From contig JBOHNU010000001.1 in assembly GCA_050730855.1 (NCBI GenBank), positions 186,001 to 250,000 on the forward strand: a DNA stretch of 64,000 nt, given 5' to 3'. The translations under genes and the position numbers were made by a program. Source of the DNA: DASRJJ01 sp050730855. GTDB taxonomy: Bacteria; Patescibacteriota; Saccharimonadia; Saccharimonadales; UBA4665. Below the pieces are notes generated by a model, which ran no database searches, had not been told where the DNA came from, and worked only from the letters and a program-made list of their open reading frames with translations. Shown here in pieces: positions 1-8,275 of the stretch. Positions within the stretch are counted from its first letter, which is position 1. Each line of letters begins with the position of its first letter.

Positions 1-488
1 TCGGCCGCGGTTTCGGCTACGGCCTGCAAGTCATGGCTCAGCGTAGACAAGTGGTCAAACCGCAGCATAATCCCGCAAGAGTTGGTAAATGTTGCCAGAT
101 ATTGCAACTCGCCGCCTTCCAGGTAACGCGTCAGGCCGGTAAGCTGCGCATCCATCGGAAGCCGTACTGATATGTCGCTTGCCTTGCTACCATCAAACCG
201 AAAGCCGCCATGGGCTTTATAGTGATTGCCTCTGTACTGACCCGGGAATAACAATGACGAAACCAAGGCGGCATCGACGGGTGTATAAGGAAAGACAAGC
301 GGGTCGGGACAAGTTGGCGGAGTTGCGCCTGCCTGCCAGTCGGAACCGTCAAAGTTCCACGTAACGTTTGACGAACCCTCGTTGCTGTTATTGTTTTTCG
401 CTAACACGAACCAAGCGCCAAGTCCAAGCAACATAACCACAACTAGAATTATAACTGCCTCTAGCGCAGTAAAACCTCGTTGCCTCAT
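1..488 (-). CDS. Prepilin-like N-terminus joined to M23/LytM-like domain (partial)
   Basis: This gene runs off the left edge, so only the first ~162 residues are visible. It starts MRQRGFTALEAVIILVVV: a short basic leader, Gly, then Phe at +1 and Glu at +5, followed by a hydrophobic helix. That is the class III (type IV prepilin) signal layout. After the helix comes an Asn/Ser-rich spacer, then a domain with GQYRGNHYKAHGGFRFD and a later RFDHL. This resembles a LytM/M23-type peptidase fold, but the full zinc ligand set cannot be seen. The ATG at 488 is preceded by TAGGGG; an in-frame ATG at 503 is an alternative. I infer a membrane-tethered or pilus-associated extracellular protein. Enzymatic activity is not shown. 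Confidence 0.6.
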   Translation of the reverse strand, partial: MRQRGFTALEAVIILVVVMLLGLGAWFVLAKNNNSNEGSSNVTWNFDGSDWQAGATPPTCPDPLVFPYTPVDAALVSSLLFPGQYRGNHYKAHGGFRFDGSKASDISVRLPMDAQLTGLTRYLEGGELQYLATFTNSCGIMLRFDHLSTLSHDLQAVAETAA

Positions 489-543
489 TACCCCTACTGC
501 CATTAGCTTTATGGTACACCGCGTCTGCCGGGATTACTAGATA

Positions 544-1263
544 CTAGGGCAACTTGGTTGACTTTAAGTATAGGTAATGGCTCCTTTGGGCTGGCGTCAG
601 ATGCTCTATAGCGTAACGGAGTGTTGTGCGCGGCATGGTAGCCGCATGTTTGTCTAAAAACTTCATCAGTTCGCCGTGGCCGGACTTTTTACCCACCTCG
701 CGCAGCTGCCAGCCCACGGCTTTCTGGATTAGGTCTTCGCTGTCGTGCAGCAACAGCTCGGCCAGTTTAAGCGTAGTCGAGGGGTCGCCTTGCCGCACGT
801 ACCAAAAGGCGCTTAACATGCCGGTGCGGCGCTGCCACAAATTTGTACTCTTTGCCAGCTTAAACAGCAGCTTTCGGTTGGCTTGCTCTTCGTGCGGACC
901 AATGATGTACGGCGCGCTGCTGTCTACGATATCCCAGTTATTAACCCGCCCGCTGAACACATTTTTTACATATAGGTCAAAAATATCGTCGCGTTTCTTT
1001 TTATCATTCCGCGCGGTTTTGTACTGGTTAACCAGCAGTATCACCGCCCCTAAACGATGATCGTGGATGGGACTGTCTAGCAGTTTTTGCACTTCGCTGA
1101 GCGGCAAGTCCTTAAAATCTTTACAAACCAGCCGGGTCTTTGGGACAGTCGCACCCAAAAACTCATCGGTATCTCCCCCGACCTTAAAAAACCGCTTAGC
1201 TAGCGAGGCGCGCTCTTTGTTCTCGTACTTCGATAGAGCCTGAATAAACTCGTCGGCCGTCAT
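544..1263 (-). CDS. AlkD-family DNA alkylation repair protein
   Basis: A 239-residue HEAT-like repeat protein of the AlkD DNA glycosylase family, which removes bulky or positively charged alkylated bases (3- and 7-alkylpurines) without flipping the base. Matching residues are visible: NNWDIVDSSA (Trp110, Asp114), LWQRRTGM (Arg145/146) and AVGWQLREVGKK (Trp185). These fit the Trp-Asp-Arg-Trp set of the family. The length is typical. It is probably a monocistronic gene with its own promoter, because a TATAGT hexamer sits 6 nt before the ATG. The KwaB-like gene upstream ends 18 nt away. Family assignment is firm; the lesion range is family knowledge, not read from this sequence. Confidence 0.88.
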   Translation of the reverse strand: MTADEFIQALSKYENKERASLAKRFFKVGGDTDEFLGATVPKTRLVCKDFKDLPLSEVQKLLDSPIHDHRLGAVILLVNQYKTARNDKKKRDDIFDLYVKNVFSGRVNNWDIVDSSAPYIIGPHEEQANRKLLFKLAKSTNLWQRRTGMLSAFWYVRQGDPSTTLKLAELLLHDSEDLIQKAVGWQLREVGKKSGHGELMKFLDKHAATMPRTTLRYAIEHLTPAQRSHYLYLKSTKLP

Positions 1264-1269
1264 AGCTTT

Positions 1270-1275
1270 ACTATA
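1270..1275 (-). promoter_or_regulatory. -10 box placed for leaderless alkD-like mRNA
   Basis: TATAGT is followed by exactly 6 nt and then the ATG at 1263. Transcription would start at or next to the start codon. No Shine-Dalgarno sequence is present. Confidence 0.5.
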
Positions 1276-1280
1276 ACCTG

Positions 1281-2372
1281 TTAGGCGCCTGCACTTAACA
1301 TATCCTCTGGGTTGGTTGGTTTTAGCGGGCGTTTGCGGATAATTTCGTAGCGCTCGCCTGTTAGGCTGGATTCCATGTAGTCGTCGTTTAGCAAATTGAC
1401 GAATTTGTTGATGTCTTTTTGGTTCATGATAATTATGGCACCGGCGTCATCTTCCATAAGGTCGAGGCCGAGCTCTTCGGCGTGATCCATTATCTGCTCT
1501 TGCTTGAGTTCCCCCGTAATTTCGATGTTTTGCAGCTTGTTGATGAGCGGTTTGTTGCCGGCCACCACCTTTTGCAGGTCAAGATCGTCGGCGAAGCTCA
1601 ATTTGTACAGCTCCTCGATTTGGCGCACCTTCTTTTCGGCAATGGCGTTTTTCCGCGCGTCGTAACCAAACAAACGATCGAGTTTGGATTGGTTAAATAC
1701 GTACAGGTCTTGGTCGAGCACCAGCATGTGCGCCTCATGCGGAATCTTCAGCGCCGCCGCCTCGAAGGCTTTAAAAATCTTGCCGTGTACCATCCATGTA
1801 CCCTGACCTTTTAGCATTTGGCCGCCGCTTATAGCCTTTACGATATAAAACGGCTTGTCCATTTTAGGGTGGCTCACGCGCACCAGCGCGCCCTTAAGGC
1901 GCCTTAGGTCGTGCTCTTCCTCAGTAAACACTTCGATCTCGTGCTCCTGCGTGCGAATCCAGTGCATCACCTCGCGAAGTTTTTCGACCTTTTTCCAGCG
2001 CACGCGTTGCAACACGCCCTGCTCGGCTTCGCCGTCGCTGTAGTCGCGCACTACCAGGCCGTTTTCGGCACCATCCAACACTTGCTCGATGGTGTTGTCG
2101 GTAAACAGTGGCTGCATCTGGCCGGCCAAGCTCTGGTCGGTCTTGGTGCGGTACACCACGTTATTTTTGTTGATCCAAAACAGCTCAAGCGCCAGGTCTT
2201 CTTTGTACTCGATAAGGTTATTCGCCCAGGCAAATACATCGCTTTCCTGGTAATCGTCCTCCGGCTCGGCCAGAATATTAGTCGGCGGCATTTCTACGCC
2301 AAGATCGTTCTTTAGCTCCGCAATTGTTTCGACTTCTGGTTTGTGTTCGATAGTTTCAGACTTTTCAGCCAT
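1281..2372 (-). CDS. KwaB-like (DUF4868) protein without KwaA
   Basis: A 363-residue soluble protein. The C-terminal half (from ~residue 215) matches my memory of DUF4868, the family of KwaB in the Kiwa antiphage system: a stretch around YVFNQSKLDRLFGYD, then NKPLINKLQNIEI, then FVNLLNDDYMESSLTGERYE. The N-terminus is acidic and probably disordered. In Kiwa, membrane protein KwaA senses infection and KwaB is the DNA-associated effector. No membrane partner lies beside this gene: its neighbours are alkD-like and peptidase E. It may be a stand-alone defence or housekeeping relative. It has its own TAAAAT box 6 nt before the ATG. The family call is from pattern memory; function is uncertain. Confidence 0.65.
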   Translation of the reverse strand: MAEKSETIEHKPEVETIAELKNDLGVEMPPTNILAEPEDDYQESDVFAWANNLIEYKEDLALELFWINKNNVVYRTKTDQSLAGQMQPLFTDNTIEQVLDGAENGLVVRDYSDGEAEQGVLQRVRWKKVEKLREVMHWIRTQEHEIEVFTEEEHDLRRLKGALVRVSHPKMDKPFYIVKAISGGQMLKGQGTWMVHGKIFKAFEAAALKIPHEAHMLVLDQDLYVFNQSKLDRLFGYDARKNAIAEKKVRQIEELYKLSFADDLDLQKVVAGNKPLINKLQNIEITGELKQEQIMDHAEELGLDLMEDDAGAIIIMNQKDINKFVNLLNDDYMESSLTGERYEIIRKRPLKPTNPEDMLSAGA

Positions 2373-2378
2373 GTTGCC

Positions 2379-2384
2379 ATTTTA
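2379..2384 (-). promoter_or_regulatory. -10 box placed for leaderless KwaB-like mRNA
   Basis: TAAAAT is followed by 6 nt and the ATG at 2372. No ribosome binding site is visible. Confidence 0.45.
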
Positions 2385-2422
2385 CACCGACACACACAAA
2401 AAAACTGCTGTAAAAAGTAACT

Positions 2423-3130
2423 TTAGGAATGATCAATTAATAGCCACCGACCTTCGGAAACTACCTTCGGTGATTTGCCGTCTTCTATCATTATGCCGGT
2501 TTGGTCGTCTACCAGATAAATTGGCTTTTTTATTACGGCGTAGACCTTACGCATGGACTCTTCGGTGAGGTTCTCGTACTTCGGCGCGGGCTTGTGCCAG
2601 TGCGGACGGAACAAAAAGTCTGTGTATCCAAGGGTTTTTGGCGAGATTTGACTGGCTGGCGCATTGGGATCGTTTAGATTTAGCTCGTACTTGCCGCCCT
2701 CGACGGCCATGCTGGCGGTGTTAAGCCCGGCAGTCATGACCATACTGCCGGCACTGACGCCCACATACACTTTAGTTTCTAGCAGCTTGGGCATGGCGTC
2801 AAACAAGCCGGCCTTTTGCATCCAATAACTTAAGAAACCGGCATTGCCGCCGCCGACCATAATAACGTCGGCGTTTTCGATAACTGGCCACCACAGCTTT
2901 TTGTCCCAACTAGCTTTTACCGCAATATCTAGTAGCCGAAACTCCTTCCAGCCCATCCTATGCGCTTCGTAAATATCATTCACCAGCCAGCCCATGTCGC
3001 CTGCCGCACCGCTGTACGATGTTGGGATAAACACAAAGTTACATTCTCCGGTCGGCTTGCCAAGCATTTGCCTCAAAGCATCGCGCAACGATTCGTTCGA
3101 CAATCCGCTGGATGTTAAAAGCAGTTTCAT
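2423..3130 (-). CDS. pepE: Peptidase E (family S51)
   Basis: A 235-residue S51 peptidase related to Asp-dipeptidase PepE and cyanophycinase, which cleaves dipeptides with N-terminal Asp. The nucleophile elbow GVSAGSMV (Ser within GxSAG) is clear, with a conserved VMVGGGNAGFL strand-turn before it and FRPHWHKP later, which may supply the His. It lacks a signal peptide, so it is cytoplasmic. It starts 7 nt after the glycyl-tRNA synthetase stop and probably shares that transcript. For a parasite that imports peptides, a dipeptidase would recycle amino acids; that role is inference. Confidence 0.85.
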   Translation of the reverse strand: MKLLLTSSGLSNESLRDALRQMLGKPTGECNFVFIPTSYSGAAGDMGWLVNDIYEAHRMGWKEFRLLDIAVKASWDKKLWWPVIENADVIMVGGGNAGFLSYWMQKAGLFDAMPKLLETKVYVGVSAGSMVMTAGLNTASMAVEGGKYELNLNDPNAPASQISPKTLGYTDFLFRPHWHKPAPKYENLTEESMRKVYAVIKKPIYLVDDQTGIMIEDGKSPKVVSEGRWLLIDHS

Positions 3131-3137
3131 TGGTTTT

Positions 3138-4502
3138 CTACGTCGCCATACTTTCGGCGATATCTTTCAATAAGACACGCTGTTGCTCGGCGGTGTCGCG
3201 GTTGCGGACGGTTACGGTGCTGTCTTCTAGGGTTTGGAAGTCGATGGTTATGCAGTGTGGGGTGCCGATTTCGTCTTGGCGGCGGTAGCGTTTGCCGATG
3301 TTGCCGTTGTCGTCCCACATCACGTTGCCTAGTTCTTTTTGAAGCATTTGGTAGACTTCGTGGGCTTTGGTTGCTAACTCCGGCTTGTTTTTGAGAAGTG
3401 GACTAACGCAGGCTTTTACTGGCGCTAAGTCTTTTGGCAGCTTGAGGAACACGCGCTTTTCGCCGTTTAGTTCGTCCACTGTGTAGGCTTCGGACAGCGT
3501 GGCCAACAGCATGCGGTCCAATCCGAATGTCGGCTCGATGACATGAGGAATGAACTTTTCGTTGCTACCCTTTACGGTGTATTCCATGTTTACGCCGGAA
3601 TGTTTTTGGTGATTGCTCAGATCGAAATCGGTGCGGTACGCGATGGCGCCGATTTCTTTGGTGCCAAACGAAAAGTCGTACTCGAAATCGATGGTGCGCT
3701 TGCTGTAGTGTGCGCGGTCTTCGGCCGGCACCTCCAGCTCGTGGATTTTGGCGCGGTCGAGGCCTAGCAAATCGATCCACTCGTAAAACTGCTTGTGCAA
3801 TTTTTTAAACTCTTCTTCCCAGTTATCTGGTCTAATAAAATATTCAAATTCCATAAGGCTAAACTCGCGCACGCGAAAAATGAACTCGCGCGGGCTAATC
3901 TCGTTGCGGAAAGTCTTGCCGGATTGCGCCAGCCCGAACGGCAAATCGGGGTACAAACTGTCGACGACGTTTTTGTAGTTAACGAACATTCCTTGCGCAA
4001 GTTCCGGGCGGAGATACGACTTGCTTGAATCGTCCTGGATCGGTCCGACAAATGTATCGAACATCAGGTTAAAAACGCGGACTTCGCTTAGCTCGTTACC
4101 GTCCGGACTGGTAATGCCCTTTTCGCGGATAACCCGGCTCATTTGCTCAAGGGTCATGGATTCCGGGTTTTGGACGCCGTTTTCTTCTAGCAAATGGTCG
4201 GCGCGGTAGCGCTTTTTGGTCTTTAAGTCCTCTACCAGCGGGTCGGCAAAACCGGCGCCGGTATGGCCGCTGGCCTGCCACACTTTTTGGTTCATCAAAA
4301 TGGCGGTATCCAGCCCAAACATGTCGGCGCGGCCATCCACAAACATTTTCCACCATGCTTGCTCTATGTTGCGCTTGAGCGCTGTGCCCAACGGGCCGTA
4401 GTCCCAGGTACCGGCCAGTCCGCCGTAAATGTCGGAGCCTTGGTAAATAAATCCTCGCCGCTTGGCCAGGCTGGCAATGTCTTCTAGTGTTGGGCTGTTC
4501 AT
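3138..4502 (-). CDS. glyQS: Glycyl-tRNA synthetase, single-chain dimeric type
   Basis: A 454-residue class II synthetase of the homodimeric (eukaryote/archaea/Gram-positive) GlyRS type, charging tRNA-Gly. The N-terminus has KRRGFIYQGSDIYGG and GTWDYGPLG, the family's catalytic core start. Motif 2 lies in FRNEISPREFIFRVREF and motif 3 in EPTFGLDRMLLA; a C-terminal anticodon-binding domain follows. The length fits the compact bacterial form. The start overlaps the SDR stop by ATGA, so the two are translationally coupled. Most bacteria with the other type encode separate alpha and beta chains; no such genes are here. Confidence 0.96.
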   Translation of the reverse strand: MNSPTLEDIASLAKRRGFIYQGSDIYGGLAGTWDYGPLGTALKRNIEQAWWKMFVDGRADMFGLDTAILMNQKVWQASGHTGAGFADPLVEDLKTKKRYRADHLLEENGVQNPESMTLEQMSRVIREKGITSPDGNELSEVRVFNLMFDTFVGPIQDDSSKSYLRPELAQGMFVNYKNVVDSLYPDLPFGLAQSGKTFRNEISPREFIFRVREFSLMEFEYFIRPDNWEEEFKKLHKQFYEWIDLLGLDRAKIHELEVPAEDRAHYSKRTIDFEYDFSFGTKEIGAIAYRTDFDLSNHQKHSGVNMEYTVKGSNEKFIPHVIEPTFGLDRMLLATLSEAYTVDELNGEKRVFLKLPKDLAPVKACVSPLLKNKPELATKAHEVYQMLQKELGNVMWDDNGNIGKRYRRQDEIGTPHCITIDFQTLEDSTVTVRNRDTAEQQRVLLKDIAESMAT

Positions 4503-5161
4503 CTTGTTTCTACCTCTTCTACTCTTGGTGGTTCGCGCAATATGCGAATGTATTTATACTTGTAGCGCTGCGCGCGGGCTTGCATAATTTGGCCTGCCAC
4601 CCACTTTGGATCGAGCATGGTGCTAGTGTCGCGGTCGGGGCGGTACTTCCAGAACGGCGTGTTCATGCCCGCTGGCGCGGCTACCATTACTTTTGCAATC
4701 CGGCCATCCTCGGCCATGGCGTTTGTAAAATGCCCTGCCCCAGCTTTGACAAAGTTGTAAATCGGCTCGAGCTGGCGCGGCGTCCACTGCGAGGTGGACG
4801 TAATGGTGATGAGTTCCGGCAAATCGGCCTGTTTTTTAAGCAAGGCTCGGAGGCCGTATACGAGGCTGCGGCCGCCAACATTCAGCATGTCTTCGATTTG
4901 TTTGTCGGAAAGGTCGGTAACGCGCCCTTCCTGATAAAATCCGGCTGCGTGCACCAATAAGTCAATCTTTGGCAAAGACTGGGTTAACTTCTCTATATCT
5001 TGCACCATTTTCGCGCCCGACAAGTTGAGCTGATGAAATGTTAGCTCTTTTACTTTGGGATCTGTGCGGCCGGTAACATGCACCGCGTAGCCGCCAGCGG
5101 CCAGTTGTTTAGCCATCTGTAGCCCCAGCCCCGAGCTTCCACCGATGATAAGTGCATTCAT
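4499..5161 (-). CDS. Short-chain dehydrogenase/reductase family protein
   Basis: A 220-residue SDR. The nucleotide-binding GGSSGLG is near the N-terminus, HAAG replaces the usual NNAG, the active-site Ser region is STSQW, and YNFVKAG supplies the Tyr-x3-Lys pair. These point to an active NAD(P)-dependent oxidoreductase, but the substrate cannot be read from sequence. It sits between recO and glyQS and overlaps glyQS by 4 nt. A TATAAT hexamer overlaps the recO stop 10 nt before the ATG, so it probably has its own promoter with a leader of only a few bases. Confidence 0.85.
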   Translation of the reverse strand: MNALIIGGSSGLGLQMAKQLAAGGYAVHVTGRTDPKVKELTFHQLNLSGAKMVQDIEKLTQSLPKIDLLVHAAGFYQEGRVTDLSDKQIEDMLNVGGRSLVYGLRALLKKQADLPELITITSTSQWTPRQLEPIYNFVKAGAGHFTNAMAEDGRIAKVMVAAPAGMNTPFWKYRPDRDTSTMLDPKWVAGQIMQARAQRYKYKYIRILREPPRVEEVETR

Positions 5162-5172
5162 GTTAGCCGTAA

Positions 5173-5865
5173 TTATACGCGAAGAAAGGTTGTGCGCATA
5201 GTGTGTACAAGGGGGGCGATGGCTGCCAAAAACTCGGTGCTGCCCTGCACCTGCGATAGTGTTTTAGCCGAATAGGGCGATACAGCTAAGCGCAAGAACT
5301 TTATGTGTCCGGCGCCGAATCGTCCGTGTTCGGACGGCGCAAATGCGACTTGCTCAAAACTAAAGTCGTACATTTTGTCGGCTTGTAAGCGATAGCCTTG
5401 CGTGTCGAGCTGCAAGTTAGGTTCGTGGCCGCTTAGACGCAAAAGCTGGGCAAAAAACCACAGTCGGGCGAGGTCGGGCGCTACGACTGGATCATTCAGC
5501 GCCTCAAACGCCTGCTCTAGCAGAGAGAAATATGACGACTCTGGCTCGTCCTCGGTGTTTTTGTGAAGCATTTTGATTAGCTCGTAGCCGAGCATGGTGC
5601 GGTCGAGGTCTTGCACAATGTTGGCGTAGTGCTTTTCCAGCCGCGCCGAAACCAGTGTGCCTACTTCGCCTCTGCCCCGTATGAACGTGATATCACTTGT
5701 GCTAAACAGTTCGATACCGCCGGCTAGCTTGGATTTAACACGGCGCACGCCTTTGGCCAGCAGGCTCAGCTTACCTTGGTCGGGTGTGAGCAGCGTAAGT
5801 ATGCGGTCGGCCTCGCCGTAATCGGTACGCCGAAGTACTATGGCGCGGGTGACGGTTTGCTTCAT
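5173..5865 (-). CDS. recO: DNA repair protein RecO
   Basis: A 230-residue RecO: an N-terminal OB fold (RAIVLRRTDYGEADRILTLLT, then KLSLLAKGVRR) and an alpha-helical C-terminal part. RecO helps RecR load RecA onto SSB-coated single strands and anneals complementary strands. The family's zinc-finger cysteines are absent, as in several bacterial RecO proteins. It overlaps the upstream receiver-like gene by ATGA, so it is translationally coupled to a signalling-like protein. That pairing has no obvious reason and may simply reflect genome compaction. Confidence 0.9.
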   Translation of the reverse strand: MKQTVTRAIVLRRTDYGEADRILTLLTPDQGKLSLLAKGVRRVKSKLAGGIELFSTSDITFIRGRGEVGTLVSARLEKHYANIVQDLDRTMLGYELIKMLHKNTEDEPESSYFSLLEQAFEALNDPVVAPDLARLWFFAQLLRLSGHEPNLQLDTQGYRLQADKMYDFSFEQVAFAPSEHGRFGAGHIKFLRLAVSPYSAKTLSQVQGSTEFLAAIAPLVHTMRTTFLRV

Positions 5866-6251
5866 GCGGCTACTGCCGCCAGTTCGCGCCGCACTGCTTC
5901 GTGCAGTTTTGCAAGTGATGTCTGCGGTTTATACAGCAGCGAAACAACTCCAAAATCCCTTCGAAGCGGCGGCTCCACAGCCGCCACTCGGCTGGGCGGA
6001 ACTAGGGTATTCAGAATAACCGGTATCTGCTGCCACTCCACGTAGGAGCGGAACTCGTGCAGAAAAGCAATGCCGTTGTGCTGCACCAGCTGCATTTCTA
6101 GGATTACAATATCCGGCTGGGCGTCATCGGCCGCGTCTATACCGGCTTGCGCTGTCGTAACACATGACACCTCGTAGCCTTGGTTACAAAAATAACGACG
6201 ATAAACGTCCGCCAGCACGGTGTTGGGTTCGATACATAATATTCTTTTCAT
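5862..6251 (-). CDS. Receiver-domain protein with Glu at the phosphorylation site
   Basis: A 129-residue stand-alone receiver fold. The position that normally holds the phosphoacceptor Asp reads PDIVILEMQLVQHNG, with Glu52 (codon GAA) instead of Asp. The N-terminal acidic pair is also changed (CIEPN), while the conserved Lys (LLYKP) remains. Asp-to-Glu at this site often mimics the phosphorylated state, so this may be a constitutively active or phosphorylation-independent regulator. There is no output domain. It lies between the histidine-kinase-like gene (19 nt upstream) and recO (overlapping), and a TAAAAT box sits 8 nt before the ATG. Confidence 0.8.
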   Translation of the reverse strand: MKRILCIEPNTVLADVYRRYFCNQGYEVSCVTTAQAGIDAADDAQPDIVILEMQLVQHNGIAFLHEFRSYVEWQQIPVILNTLVPPSRVAAVEPPLRRDFGVVSLLYKPQTSLAKLHEAVRRELAAVAA

Positions 6252-6270
6252 GAGTACAAATTTTATTCAC

Positions 6271-6996
6271 CTACACAAAGGCCAGCTGCTTGCTTGGCTG
6301 GAAGGTTGCCGCCAAACCTATCGCCTTCTTATGGCGCCCCACTCGCAACCGTGTCGACATAGATTGCAAAATGGTGTCGGCCACAAACATCCCGGCGCTG
6401 CTCCCCGCGCTTAAAGAAGTGAGTGGCTGAGCGGCTTTCGGCCGCAGCCCCAACGCCCGCCGCCAATGCCCTGCTTCTACCTCTGAATCACGAGTATATA
6501 TACCAGCCACCAAGCCATGAGGCGTCCGGTGAACAGCACAAATCAGAAAGCGCCGGGCTTTACCCGGACTCTGAGCGGCCGCGGCTTCGACCATGTCGTA
6601 ACCCAGGCTGGACAGCGCCGCTTGCAAACCTCGCTGATTAGCCATAACGGGGCCGTACCTGCCGTCCACACGCACTTCTATGTCCACCTGGCTATCGCGC
6701 GCCAGATAGTACAGCTTGTGCGCCAGGCCGGTAAGGGCGGAGGCAAGTGAAACCGGCTCCAGCTCAAGATTTTTTTGACCCTGCGCCAGTGCCAAACCCA
6801 GCAAATAGCAATCCACTAGGTTGAGCGCGGCGGCGGCCTGCACCTGCATAGCGTCCAGGTCTTTTGGCGCCGCGCCGCCAAGCGCCTGCCCCAGTTCTGC
6901 CTGGCGCGCGATAGTCGTAAGCGGCACCTTTAGCTGCTCGGCCATCGACCGCAACACATCGGTCGATGCGCCAGCCACCAAACTTGCAGTTTGCAC
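6271..6996 (-). CDS. Degenerate histidine-kinase-like protein lacking the His
   Basis: A 241-residue protein with the outline of a sensor kinase core. The dimerisation helix reads AEQLKVPLTTIARQAELG, where kinases have SHELRTPL: the phosphorylated His is replaced by Glu20. The ATPase half has lost the N-box Asn residues (ALSSLGYDMVEAA), but keeps a G2-box-like GSSAGMFVADTILQSM. There are no membrane segments. It starts at GTG 6996 behind a near-perfect ribosome site, AAGGAGGTGAT. Together with the receiver gene downstream it forms a pair in which neither partner keeps its phosphorylation residue. A role as a protein-protein signalling scaffold is inference. Confidence 0.65.
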   Translation of the reverse strand: MQTASLVAGASTDVLRSMAEQLKVPLTTIARQAELGQALGGAAPKDLDAMQVQAAAALNLVDCYLLGLALAQGQKNLELEPVSLASALTGLAHKLYYLARDSQVDIEVRVDGRYGPVMANQRGLQAALSSLGYDMVEAAAAQSPGKARRFLICAVHRTPHGLVAGIYTRDSEVEAGHWRRALGLRPKAAQPLTSLSAGSSAGMFVADTILQSMSTRLRVGRHKKAIGLAATFQPSKQLAFV

Positions 6997-7050
6997 ATCA
7001 CCTCCTTTTTACCCAGTATAGCATCCCTATCAAGGCGGCAGGATGACTGG

Positions 7051-7746
7051 CTATGGCGCGAAGGTCAGATTTGGAAGTATCGTGTTGTCGAAGTCGGCCA
7101 AAAACTGATCGGTTTCGGTCCAGACTTTGAGGGTCACGTTTCGCAAAGGGAAAAGCACCATATTGCCCCGTTTGTTCGATTCAATTTGGCCGCTAACCCG
7201 AGAGCCTATCACGCCCGGCACTTTCGGCAGAGTATACGGGGACACTGCCACCTCGCCAGCCTGTACGCCGGACGAAAAGCCGGTTAACACTTGATCGTAA
7301 GGCTGTTCGACAATCTCGATACGAAGCGCAAAAACACTTGTAGCAGCATCAACATTGGGCACAACATCCGGGTGAAAGTACGCATCTAGCGGCGTCCCGC
7401 TCCGTGAAGTGCCAGTCACCGCGTAAGCACTCCAGGTTTTGGGGTACTGCACCGTTACGCCGCCAAAATCAGCAGAGCCAACAAACGTTTTTAGCGGATT
7501 TTTGGCTTCTTCGGCGTATTTTGCGGCTTCTTCGACCTGCGTGGCCGCGCGGGCTTCTTCGGCGGCTGCCGCGGCTTTTTGGTCGCTGTTATCTTTGTAG
7601 TCTTGCCGTTGCATAAACGCCCACGTCCCAAACCCGGCGGCGGCTACCAGCAGCAAGGCTACAACTACAAGCGATGCCAATAAACCGCGACTTCTTTGTT
7701 GCGGGTATCCGCCATTTTGGGGATAGTATTGAGCCATATTGCTCAT
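7051..7746 (-). CDS. Membrane-anchored hypothetical protein
   Basis: A 231-residue protein of unknown function. Residues 1-20 are polar and Gln/Tyr-rich, 21-44 form one transmembrane helix, 50-85 are an Ala/Glu-rich likely coiled coil, and from 86 on there is a globular extracellular domain (FGGVTVQYPKTWSAYAVT and following). That domain resembles small secreted folds such as PsbP-like domains, but I cannot name it with confidence. The ATG at 7746 is chosen because the protein then begins with the short cytoplasmic segment; the open frame extends upstream into the methyltransferase gene. The ATG at 7737 is an alternative. It probably belongs to the xse-methyltransferase transcript. Confidence 0.65.
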   Translation of the reverse strand: MSNMAQYYPQNGGYPQQRSRGLLASLVVVALLLVAAAGFGTWAFMQRQDYKDNSDQKAAAAAEEARAATQVEEAAKYAEEAKNPLKTFVGSADFGGVTVQYPKTWSAYAVTGTSRSGTPLDAYFHPDVVPNVDAATSVFALRIEIVEQPYDQVLTGFSSGVQAGEVAVSPYTLPKVPGVIGSRVSGQIESNKRGNMVLFPLRNVTLKVWTETDQFLADFDNTILPNLTFAP

Positions 7747-7786
7747 GGTATCTAAGTTTGCCGCCGCCCGCAAGCCTAAGAGCCAA

Positions 7787-8275
7787 CTAACGGTAATCGT
7801 ATAAAAAAACGCCGTCGCGCTGCCGGGCTGACTTTTTGCCCGGAATAGCAAATGCAAAGCTAACCAGCCGTACAGGGCGCAGCACATGAGCACGGATATG
7901 ACCGTCTAGCTTAGCCATCTGGCGCGGAATCATAAATGTAAAGATCCCTTGTGCTTCCGGCCACCTGACCCGAAAGTAATCCCCCCACAAAATACGCACC
8001 TGGTTGCGATAGCGCCACGTTGCAAGCCGTGCCACCAGCACAAGTAACGGGTTAAGCTCGATCCCGACAACCCGCCAGCCGCGTTGCGCCGCGGCAAGCA
8101 GCACGCGGCCGTCGCCACATCCAAGCTCCAGCATCGTTTGCCCCGGCTCCAGCGCCAGTAGATCGAGCGCCGCCTGGATGTGTTTTTTTCTAGTTGGCAG
8201 GTACGGCGGACCGAATAACAGGACAAATCCAAACGCCAGTACAACCGCCACGAACGCCAGCCACAGCAAGCTCAT
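7787..8275 (-). CDS. Membrane-anchored class I SAM methyltransferase
   Basis: A 162-residue protein with one N-terminal transmembrane helix (residues 2-21), then a Rossmann methyltransferase core. LELGCGDGRVLLAAA (motif I, 51-56 GCGDG) binds S-adenosylmethionine, VVGIELNP is motif II, and ILWGDYF lies near motif III. The layout (membrane helix plus small core) resembles the FAM173/ATPSCKMT protein-lysine methyltransferase family; the substrate here is unknown. Its start overlaps the xseB stop by one base (TAATG), so it is translated from the xse transcript. Confidence 0.75.
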   Translation of the reverse strand: MSLLWLAFVAVVLAFGFVLLFGPPYLPTRKKHIQAALDLLALEPGQTMLELGCGDGRVLLAAAQRGWRVVGIELNPLLVLVARLATWRYRNQVRILWGDYFRVRWPEAQGIFTFMIPRQMAKLDGHIRAHVLRPVRLVSFAFAIPGKKSARQRDGVFLYDYR

